This document shows, piece by piece, positions 38,701 through 47,175 of a stretch of DNA of 64,000 nucleotides. The stretch covers positions 18,848,001 to 18,912,000 of the forward strand of contig OZ316898.1 in assembly GCA_973895155.1 (NCBI GenBank). The letters are read 5' to 3'. The position numbers and the translations under genes are program-made. The notes beneath the pieces are model-generated. The model ran no database searches. It was not told the DNA's origin and saw nothing but the letters and a program-made list of their open reading frames with translations. The DNA comes from Marsupella aquatica. Taxonomy: Eukaryota; Marchantiophyta. Each line of letters starts with the position of its first letter. Position 1 is the stretch's first letter.

Positions 38701-39442
38701 ATTAAAGAAGGTAGGTTACCGGACGGCAAGTGGAGTTGTTGGTATTGCAGTTTGAGCAGCGCGGCTTTTCAGAGGGGAACCACATCCGGAACTGATCTGG
38801 TTCTGTCCAAATAATGTTTGTTACAAAAGTCGTCCTCGAAAAGGTGTGGTGAACGTTCCTCCCCCTGTCAATCACCTGCCTGTTGCATTGAGTACAAATC
38901 TTTCCGCAGCGGAGGTCGAGTTTCTGAAGGAGAATGGAATATCAATCGGTGGTGTAGGTCATGGTGTAGAAAATGCACCAATTGGACTCGATCTCCGCAT
39001 TGATGTCAATACTTTCCCTGAAAGAATCAATCTAGTTGAGCCGACAATTCACTGTTTATCTCGAAACGGAAGGACGTGCTTACAGAGAGTGCATCTAACT
39101 AAGTCGCACTATAAGAAGATTGAAGCAGCTGAGAAAGAGGAGATGAAAGTAATATATTCCAGGGATGTTGCAACAGGAAATGGATGGGGCAAACAATTTT
39201 GCGTCCAATCACACATCAATCACCACTCTTTGATTGCCTATTGGGTTCAGATTTGCTGCTTCCCGTGCTGTTCTTGCGAAGATTTTTACCGTCGTCATGC
39301 CCACAGAAAACCTTTCATGCCTTGCAAACATCTGTACTGGATTTATAAAAATGTTCTCAAGCTGGACCGAGAATCCACATTGTCAAGTCAACCGATACTC
39401 ACCGTTGGAGAAATACGTCTATTGTTGGAACGAGAAACTTGA
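35719..39442 (+). pseudogene. DDE transposase with SWIM zinc finger, interrupted by stops
   Basis: Two exons, 35719-37731 (donor GTGAGT) and 37940-39442 (acceptor TTTCTACAG), keep one frame of about 1170 codons. At 36450-36750 Cys/His clusters (CTGSLECHNNSCKFW, CHYCSERPFCVESC, HMGFHNHP) look DNA-binding. The RNase H-like core has candidate Asp residues in SFDVMH (37198) and MADNAQAGW (37399), and a Glu in the region after FRRHS. A SWIM finger, CCSCEDFY...MPCKHLYW (about 39260-39348), ends the protein. The domain order matches Mutator-like/MULE and KDZ-type transposases; the exact superfamily is unsettled. Stops interrupt the frame at 36199 (TAA), 36931 (TAG), 37126 (TAA), 37708 (TAA) and 38753 (TGA), yet similarity-bearing sequence continues through each. 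The single intron carries palindromes at 37757 and 37823 and a half site at 37893. Confidence 0.7.
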
Positions 39443-39529
39443 GTGGAAACCGTTGGCTATTGTGTGGTTTACGTTCAACCGTGCTTTCTTTTCTTTGTCG
39501 TTATCCAACGGCATTATCAGATAGACATT

Positions 39530-39850
39530 TTTTAGAATGAGTACGTTACATGTTTTTAATTTGGAGTGTCATCATAGGTAGCGCCTGGCGCTAGTATTAT
39601 TGACATATTGATTCAGTAATTGTCTAACGAGGGTTTTACACTACCTTGTTTTTATTAGAGTTGGTTTTCCTGTCACATTCGTTATACCCCACCAGGAGGT
39701 TTTTTGGGAATCATTACATTATATGTTTTTAGTTTCTTAAAGTAGAGTGTCATCAATGGTAGCGCCTGGCGCTAGTATTATTGACAATCGATTCAGATCG
39801 TGTACTTTTGAGGTTTGGACAATGCCTTGTTTTTATTAAAGTTTGGTTTC
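39530..39850. repeat. 181-bp tandem duplication with one palindrome per copy
   Basis: Two copies share TTACAT..TATGTTTTTA, GAGTGTCATCA, the palindrome (39579 and 39760), AGTATTATTGACA, GATTCAG and CCTTGTTTTTATTA. They lie just downstream of the transposase stop, in the right flank of the large element. Confidence 0.8.
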
Positions 39851-39967
39851 GAACGCCGTGATAAGTACTGTGAGTCACTGGAAACATAAAATGCAATGGA
39901 GGTTTGGGATGGAGTTTTTGTTTGTTTTGTTGGTTACTGTAAATAGGAAGTAAATTTGAAACAGGTA

Positions 39968-40058
39968 TTTCCTGATGTGAGTAAAAACTTTGCTCATAAC
40001 AGTTACATTTTCCTGATATGAGAAAAAATTTTGCTCGTAACAGTAAAAAAAACTCCTG
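39968..40058. repeat. 46-bp tandem duplication near the right junction
   Basis: TTTCCTGATGTGAGTAAAAA and TTTCCTGATATGAGAAAAAA begin two adjacent copies, each ending TTTGCTC.TAACAGT. They lie immediately left of the point where copia coding sequence begins, so they may be the subterminal region of the large element. Confidence 0.7.
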
Positions 40059-40079
40059 TTTCCTGGCACGGTGTAAACC

Positions 40080-41278
40080 CTCCACTGCTAAGTGCAGAGT
40101 TTAATATGAAGGACTTAGGGCCAACTAAGAGGATTTTGGGTATGGAGCTCGGGGGGTTAACTAAGTGTATATTTTGGGGTACCATGTGCGATCCTAGCCT
40201 AATATAAATAGACCTATTTTATAAAGAAAATATTCCAAGAATATTCTCTATTTTCAATATTAATAATCTATTTTACTTTATAAAAGGTATATATTAGAGA
40301 ATATTCTATAAACATGAGTTTATAATACCTTCTTTTGTCTCCTACGCTTTTTAAAAATTTAGTTAAGTTCTATGCAAAATACATATTTTGGATCGCACGT
40401 GGTTCCTAAGATTTTTTATAGTCAACCCCCCGAGGTATAGAGATTACTAGGGACTTGGAGGCTGGTAAGCTATGGTTGACGTAGAGCAATTATGCAAGGA
40501 AGATAATTGCAAGGTTTAACATGGGGGATAGCAAGCCAGTACGTATCCCGCTGGCTCCACACTTGAAGTTGTCATCAGCTTTCTATCCTACGGATGAGAC
40601 AAAGAAGGGGCTGATGTCAAAGGTTTCTTATGACAAGGCAGTGGGGAGTCTCATGTATTTGATGACTTGCACTAGACCTGATCTTGCCATGGCTATGGGC
40701 AAGGTGAGCAAGTACATGTCAAATCCAAGGAAGGTACACTAGGAAGTAGTGAAGTGGATTTTTGGTACTTGAAGGATACCATGGATCATGGTCTTTTGTT
40801 TGATGCACATGCTGATAATGTGAGATTATTGATGGGTTATGTAGATGTTGACTATGCACAGGATCTGGATTGGAGGAGGTCAACAACTGGGTATGTGTTC
40901 ACACTTGGCGGTGGATGCATAAGTTGGAGGTTTACTTTGCAGAAGAGTATTGCTCAGTCTACTACAGAAGCTGAGTATGTTGCAGCTACGGAAGCAACGA
41001 AAGAAGCTATTTGGTTGGATAGACTTATCACTGAGATGGGATTGCCATAGGGGAATGTGAAGCTCCATTGTGATAGTCAGAGTACTCTTCCCCTTGTTGT
41101 GAACCAAGTGATGGATAATAGACTGAAGCACATCGACGTCAGGTATCATTTTATTAGGCAAGGTATATCTGATAATCATTTTGAGCTAGTCAAGATTGAC
41201 GATAAACTCAATCTAGCTGACGCTTTTACCAAAGTGGCTCCTTTGGAGAGTTTTTCAAGACACCGTCCTACTTTGTAG
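40080..41278 (+). pseudogene. copia reverse transcriptase / RNase H, 5'-truncated
   Basis: Translation begins at LLSAEFNMKDLGP (about 40085) and continues with ILGMEI, RFNMGDSKPVRIPLAPH, DKAVGSLMYLMTCTRPDLA, WRRSTTGYVFTLGGG, TTEAEYVAATEA and HIDVRYHFI: the reverse-transcriptase C-terminus and RNase H of Ty1/copia. A 287-bp MITE interrupts it at 40148-40434. A TAG stop lies at 40740 and a frame break follows near 40750. Capsid, protease, integrase and most of the reverse transcriptase are missing upstream, where the large palindrome element abuts. The 3' LTR follows at 41495. Confidence 0.85.
40148..40434. mobile_element. 287-bp MITE inserted in copia reverse transcriptase
   Basis: The ends are inverted: CTCGGGGGGTTAACTA at the left and TAGTCAACCCCCCGAG at the right, with further matching around GTGCGATCC / GGATCGCAC. 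It is flanked by 8-bp repeats GTATGGAG (40140-40147) and GTATAGAG (40435-40442). Removing it rejoins the conserved ILGMEI of reverse transcriptase. The interior is AT-rich and noncoding. The 8-bp duplication points to a hAT-type origin. Confidence 0.85.
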
Positions 41279-41481
41279 GTTTTGCAGTTAAAGCACAAGT
41301 AGAGCTACTTAGCAGTTTTGTGACTTATTGTATATGGATTCCTCGATCCTGTTAGGCTACGGCTTAATTCTAGTTAACCCATGGTGGTTTTTAGAGGGAG
41401 ACCTATTTAGGTGATTGTCTAGAATTTCCCGCTAAGGATACCATATGGTAACAATTAGTCGAGTTCCCAAGACTAGAGTTT

Positions 41482-41492
41482 GAAAGGGGGGA
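41482..41492 (+). promoter_or_regulatory. copia polypurine tract
   Basis: GAAAGGGGGGA sits two bases before the TGTTGAG start of the 3' LTR, the expected plus-strand priming site. Confidence 0.75.
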
Positions 41493-41494
41493 TT

Positions 41495-43162
41495 TGTTGA
41501 GTATTGCTCTTAGTCTTGTGACTTTAGGACTATGCAATTAGGCTAACTCAGGTTAGAACTTAGCTAAGGTTAGCAGTGATGCATGCTGTATATAACCAGG
41601 GCTGCTGCCAACCCCTGGTGGATCTTCAGTTCATTGTTGGAGTGGAGCAAGACGAAATTAAAGGTCTCTTGCTTTCCCATGGATGTAAGTGGTGGACCTT
41701 GCCACCCAACACCCTCCCCAATCCCAACACCCACGCCTAAGTGCCCTTGGTGCCCGAATGCCTCAACGGAATACCTTGAGCAAGCAACCTAGTGCCCCCG
41801 CACCGCTAGCGGCCCCTCCCATACGAAGCCACACCTGCTCTCCAACACGACCGCCACTCAACGGTCCTCACTATCTGCACAAGCAACCAAGTGTCTCGGT
41901 AAGTAACCCTTCAGGATCTAGATCTCCCAAGTCTAGCATTCTATAGCTCCTTCCTTGGGTGCGGCCCGGATTCCCCCTCGTACCTATCCATCATCAATTG
42001 ACCGCCCTACCCTTAGGACATGCTCATGGCCCAAATAGCGTAGCTTGTCCCAAAGCTTGTCCCAGGCTTGTCCCAATACGTTGGGACCAGAATGGCCCTG
42101 ACTCTAGCAATTGACTCTCGGTTCTCGCCCCACTGATGGTCTAGGGGCCAAACACCGTAGGAACTCAACCTCCACGCCTACTTGGCCTTGCCTTCCCAAT
42201 GTAAGCTCCCTTGGGAGACTGAACCCGACTTAGCTGCTATTTCGGCAAGATTTGGCAAGCGGGCGAGATAACACCTGCAAACCTCAAGAACCCATGGCGC
42301 CCCCTAGACCCAGCTGAGCTCAGGAGGACATAGCCCTCCTTGAGAGATTTCCAATGCATCCAAGAAGTCCCCCAACGGACTTCCCGTTGGGAAGATATCG
42401 CCATTTATGTTTGACATTTTCCCTTAGTGCCCCGACCGCCGCGGCTCACGACTTTGGCTTGCCCTTAGCCCCCAGGGAGACACCACTCCCCTCATATATG
42501 CTTCTGGGGACCTGCCACCCCCAGACCAATTTTGGTCCCTAAACTTTTGGACCCCAATCTGGACCCTATCCCGCATGTCTAGGCCCGCCACCAACTGGCA
42601 ACGCCCATATCTTCCTAGTTAGGTGTTTGCAAGCGGAGTGCCTTCTAAGCCCGTTATGATTGGGCCGACCCGCCCTCAGATCTCATCGCCGCTTGGGGCC
42701 CCTGATCGGCCAAACCCGGATTGGGCCATAACTCGCGCCCCAAGCGTCCATTGCCCATGGCGTAAACTCCATTGGCCTTGGGCCCAAGAGGAGCTCTCAC
42801 TCAAGCCTTCAGAACTCAAAGTCCGTCCTGGGGTCCGGGCGGTTGACCTTGAGCCTGGCCCTTTTTCCCTTTGACCTGGTCAGCTCTCAAGTAGTCTAAG
42901 TCCTTAGTGTGCGTCACCAACTTGGCGCCTTGCCTTTGCCAGTGCCACGTCTCATTGCCCACAAGTCTCCCCCATGCTAAGTCCTCCCCGGATGGCCTAT
43001 CCGGGCCTGGACCATAAGGGAGCTTGGTGTCGGAGTAAGCAACGCCGGAGCTAAGTGTTAAGGTAGTCGAGTTCCGTGACTATGTAGCCTCAATTGTGAG
43101 GTGAACCACGTATTCGCTGAGTCGACTACTTTGTATGGTGTTTACATGTGCATGGTGTCTCA
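41495..43162 (+). mobile_element. copia 3' LTR, split by a 1.4-kb insertion
   Basis: The LTR starts TGTTGAGTATTGCTCTTAGT, matching the LTR at 14282. It breaks at 41687 and resumes at 43082 with the ATGTAGCCTCAATTGTGAGGTGAACC block that parallels 14531-14556 of copy 1. Its 3' end is near 43162 and is diverged. The split gives a clean empty-site comparison for the inserted repeat. Confidence 0.8.
41688..43081. mobile_element. 1394-bp noncoding GC-rich insertion (copy 1)
   Basis: Starts AGTGGTGGACCTTGCCACC and ends GAGTTCCGTGACT, flanked by the perfect 5-bp duplication ATGTA (41683-41687 and 43082-43086). It is GC-rich and has no credible protein. Five-base duplications and this length would suit a solo LTR, but the ends are AGT...ACT rather than TG...CA. 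A second copy lies at 43318. Confidence 0.8.
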
Positions 43163-43317
43163 GGATAAGGATTAGCCCCAACGGAACCCACTTTAGTGAT
43201 ACTCCTTCAAGAGCTTTGGGATTGTTCAAAGACATGTTTAGAATTTGTGGCTATCCGGCAACGAGTTTCTTTAGTCCAATGACGTGTGTACATAAATGCC
43301 CGTAGGTACTGTTTCTT

Positions 43318-44805
43318 AGTGGTGGACCTTGCCACCCAGCGCCCTCACCAATCCCAGCACTCATGCCTAAGTGCCCCTGGTGCCCGAACACCTCCACGGA
43401 ATACCTCGAGCAAGCAACCTAGTGCCCCTTGCACCGCCAACGGCCCCTCCCATACGAAGCCACACTTGCTCTCCAACACGACCGCTACTCAACGGTCCTC
43501 ATCGTCTGCACAAACAACCAAGCACCTCGGTAAGTAACCCTTCAGGATCTAGAACTCGCCAAGTCTAGCATCTTAACTCAAGCTCAACAGACCTTGGTAA
43601 ATAGGTCAACGATAGGTCCTCCCAATGCCATAAGTCGGAACCAGAACCCATGACCGCTGTTCGTCCAGAACAACTCCTTCCTTGGGCGCGGCCCGGGTTC
43701 CCCCTCGTACCTATTCATCACCAACTGACCGCCCTGACCCCAGGACATGCTCATGGCCCAAATAGCGTAGCTTGTCCTAAAGCTTGTCCCAACACGTCGG
43801 GACCAGAATGGCCCCGACTCTAGCAACCAACTCTTGGTTTGCCCAACTGATGGTCTAGGGACCAAGCACCCTTTGGAACTTAACCTCCGCGCCTACTTGG
43901 CCTTGCCTCCCCAACGCCAGCTCCCTTGGGAGACTGAACGCGGCTTGGCTACTGTTGAGCAGGATTTGGCAAGCAGGTGAGCTAACACCCACAAACCTTG
44001 AAAACCCATGGCGCCCCCAGACCCAGCTGAGCTCAGGAGGACGTAGCCCTCCTTGAGAGATTTCCAACGCACCCAAGAAGTCCTCCAACTGACTTCCCAT
44101 TGGGAAGATATTGCCGTTTCCGTTTGACGCTTTCCCTTAGTGTCGCGATCGTCGTGACTCACGACTTTGGCTCGCCCTTGGCCCCCAAGGAGACACCACT
44201 CCCCTTATATATGCTTCTGGAGACCTGCCACCCCCGGACCAAATTTGGTCCCTAAACTTTTGGCCTCCAACTTGGATCCCATAGCACACATTGGGCATGC
44301 CACCAACTGGCAACGCCCATAACTTTGTCGTTAGGCATCCGCAAGCGGAGTGCCTTAGCCCGTTGAGATCGCGCCGAAGCAGTGCTCATGCCTAGGCCCT
44401 CAGGTCTCATCGCCGCTCGGGGCCCCCGACCGGCCCAACTCGGATCGGGCCATAACTCGCACCCCAAGCGTCCGTTGCCCATGGCATCAACTCCATTGGT
44501 CTTGGGCCCAAGAGGAGCTCACACTCAACCCCTCAGAACTCAAAGTTCGTCCGGGGGTCCGGACGGTCGACCTTCAGCCCGGCCCCCTTTTCCCCTTGAC
44601 CCAACTAGCTCTCGGCTAGTCCAAGTCCTTAGTGTGTGTCACCAGCTTGACTCCTTGCCTTCGCTAGCGGCACGTATTATCGCCCACAAGTCTCCCCATG
44701 CTAAGTCCTCCCCGGGTGGCCTATCCGGGCCTGGACCATAGGGGAGCTCGGCGTCGGAGTAAGCGACGCCAGAGCTAAGTGTTAAGGTAGTCGAGTTCCG
44801 TGACT
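43318..44805. mobile_element. 1488-bp noncoding GC-rich repeat (copy 2)
   Basis: Collinear with 41688-43081 over its whole length, with the same start (AGTGGTGGACCTTGCCACC) and end (GTTCCGTGACT). It carries small indels and a roughly 100-bp extra stretch near 43570-43670. Flanking bases TTCTT and TTCTC form at best an imperfect duplication. Confidence 0.8.
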
Positions 44806-45435
44806 TTCTCTCAATTGGCCTACCTGCGATCGAAACTACTGCAACAAGAAACTTGAATCAATTTGCTTTTCAGCAATTTAGGATCTTGCTAGGTGTGGAT
44901 GAGGGCTCATCATCTTGATTTTGCGCTATAGGACATGCACCTCGGGTTGATAGAGGGATTCTCGATTCACAGATAGAGCTCAAGGCCAGTTGGAAAATTT
45001 GTGAGCTGAGCATTTGCTCGGAGGGAAAAGGTAAGCATTACATGGGACAATGAGTTTCCTGCATTGACAAAGGCCACTGTATCTGTTTGGCAACCATAAG
45101 GCACGGTACATCCATCAACAAGATGCTGTTGTTCTGAAGGCTGGTCTCTCTTGATGTCAACGTTCGGCTGGTCCATTGGCTACCACCATACAATTTGTAT
45201 GTCATAGTCCTCTCCTATAGTTTCATTGCAGGGATTGCCGTGAGGCACCAAATATTACGTTTGTGAAGATTCAAAGCAACTGTGTGACATCTAAGTGAGT
45301 TTCAAAGATTTTCAGGGACCTATTGCATTGATCAGCAAGGCTTCAGCTCAAGGGTTGCAATTCACAATCATCTGAATTTGTAAAGTTGAGGTCAAGGTAT
45401 TTATCGCTCGAATTGGCTTGTGAACATTCGTGCAG

Positions 45436-45575
45436 CATGGGAGGAGGAAAAGGATCGATCGACTCTGATCTGGACACACACGCATCATGGGAGGAGGAAA
45501 AGGATCGATCGACTCTGATCTGGACACACACGCAACATGGGAGGAGGAAAAGCATGACTCTGCTCTGGACACTAG
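45436..45575. repeat. 50-bp tandem repeat, nearly three units
   Basis: CATGGGAGGAGGAAAAG recurs at 45436, 45486 and 45536. The first two units are almost identical and include GGATCGATCGACTCTGATCT. The third is shortened and diverged. Confidence 0.9.
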
Positions 45576-45769
45576 TGTGTCATTGGCGAGAGGACTTGCT
45601 GACCTAAGTTTCTGAAACTCATGCCCTTCGTAAAACAAGTAGGGACACTAAGACAGGTGTAGAGCTGACCGGGCCAAAAAGTGATCTGCAAGACATAGTC
45701 GTGAATGCCTGGAGCTGAAATATCCCTTATATTAAGCAACCTGGTATAACCAGGTTTTTGCAGTGGACA

Positions 45770-46080
45770 ATGATGGTTTAAAGACATCTTGGGTGCCATG
45801 ATATATTTTTTTTGGAAAATGATGGTTTAAAGATATCTTTTTTCTTAAGGACATCTTGGGTGACATGATAATTTTTGTCTCGATAATATCTTGGGTAACA
45901 TAACATTTTTTTTAACAACATCTTGGATGACACCACATTTTTTTTTCTTAATGACATTCTACATTTCAGAAAACACAACATTTTTTGTCTTAATGAGATC
46001 TTAGGTTACACTATATCTTATTTTATTTTTTAATAATATCTTGGGCAATCGTCAACTTAAAAAAAGAATAAAAATCTTGC
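45770..46080. repeat. degenerate ACATCTTGGGTGACA array
   Basis: Six to seven irregular units of about 45-55 bp share ACATCTTGGGTGACAT followed by a T-run. Unit lengths vary with the T-runs. Confidence 0.6.
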
Positions 46081-46086
46081 ACAACA

Positions 46087-46376
46087 CCACATTTTATGGG
46101 CAACAATAACATTTTTCTATTCACGATATCTTTGCCAGGGACAAGTATGAGCTACGGTAATGATGATTTAAAAAAAAGAAAAAAAGCTAGACAAAAGGAG
46201 AATATAGGTACCCGAACCTGTACGGGCCACTACACCACATTTTTTGGGCATCAATAACATTTTCTATTCACGATATCTTTGCCAGCGACAAGTATAAGCT
46301 ACGGTAATGATGATTTAAAAAAAAGAAAAAAAAGCTAGACAAAGGAGAATATAAGTACCCCAACCTGTACGGGCCA
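46087..46376. repeat. tandem duplication of about 145 bp upstream of ZCCHC8-like gene
   Basis: Both copies contain CACCACATTTT, CTATTCACGATATCTTTGCC, GACAAGTAT, GCTACGGTAATGATGATTTA, a poly-A/G tract and CCTGTACGGGCCA. The second ends at the GC-rich promoter-like region. Confidence 0.85.
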
Positions 46377-46606
46377 TATCCGCCTCGGTGCGCGCGCCGC
46401 GCCGCCTACTACCATCCTCCGCTCGCGCCCTCCGAGTCTCCTGCCTTCACGCCCCGCGCGCTCCACCGATGCAGTAGTAGTAGTGAGAGCAATGAAATGT
46501 TCTCCAACATGCCCAACATGCCTTCCTGGTCCTCTGTTGGTGCAGCCATCGCTATGCTTCGGGCATTGGCAAGCCCCATCGTTACTCCCAACACCTCCTC
46601 CAGACA

Positions 46607-47175
46607 TTGTACGCTGCGGTTTGGAAGCTGTCGTTGAAAATGAAAGGTAATGGTGCAGGAAACAATGGAAGCGATGGAAGAGCGCTGGGGTTTGGACGCT
46701 GCCTGTCGTTAAACGGAAAGAAATGGCGCAGGAAACGATGGGAGCAACGGAAGAGCGCTGGGGTTTGGAAGCTATCGTTAAACGGAAAGCAATGGAGCGC
46801 TGGGGTTTGGATGCTGCCTATCGTTAAACGGAAAGAAATGGCGCAGGAAACGATGGGAGCAACGGAAGAGCGCTGGGGTTTGGAAGCTGTCGTTAAACGG
46901 AAAGCAATGGTGCTGGAATCAATGGAAGCAACTGAAGAGCGCCGGGGTTTGGAAGCTGTCGTTTAACGGAAAGCAATGGTGCTGGAATCAATGGAAGCAA
47001 CTGAAGAGCGCCGGGGTTTGGAAGCTATCGTTAAACGGAAAGCAATAGTGCTGGAAACAATGGGAGCAACGGAAGAGCGGGGTTTGGAAGCTGTCGTTAA
47101 ACGGAAAGCAATGGTGCAGGAAACAATGGAAGCGATGGAAGGGCGCTGGGGTTTGGAAGCTTTTGCTACACGGAA
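46607..47175 (+). repeat. 69-bp (23-codon) tandem repeat at the 5' end of the ZCCHC8-like gene
   Basis: About eight units of 69 bp, one shortened, share GGAAAGCAATGG, GAAGCAAC.GAAGAGCGC, GGGGTTTGGAAGCTGTCGTT and AAAC. In the coding frame a unit reads like VLESMEATEERRGLEAVVKRKAM. The shortened unit (about 46785-46830) shifts the frame of earlier units. One unit has TAA (46964-46966) where its neighbours have AAA. Confidence 0.9.

Larger units (their letters stand above)
28823..39774. mobile_element. large two-gene DNA transposon with dispersed 15-bp palindrome
   Basis: Coordinates run from the first to the last palindrome copy; true ends were not found. The unit has a leftward ParB-like/methyltransferase gene (30189-34248), a rightward DDE/SWIM transposase (35719-39442), and a divergent spacer of about 1.5 kb. 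The palindrome TAGCGCCnGGCGCTA, or a variant one to two bases off, starts at 28823, 29643, 29927, 29965, 31230, 32019, 33459, 34740, 34853, 34990, 35063, 35136, 35209, 35323 (one base short), 35396, 35470, 35552, 37757, 37823, 39579 and 39760. Degenerate or half copies lie at 34920 and 37893. None lies inside an inferred exon, and I saw none outside this interval. The right side gives way to copia reverse-transcriptase sequence by about 40080, so the unit may be inserted in that element. Confidence 0.75.
44806..46380. other. spacer with several tandem repeats
   Basis: No gene supported. It holds a 50-bp repeat (45436-45575), an AT-rich degenerate array (45770-46080) and a duplication of about 145 bp (46087-46376). 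From about 46380 the sequence becomes GC-rich and leads into the ZCCHC8-like gene. Confidence 0.5.

Noticed and set aside
43584-44741. ORFs in the 1.4-kb repeats
   Set aside because: Not conserved in frame between the two copies at 41688 and 43318, so noncoding.
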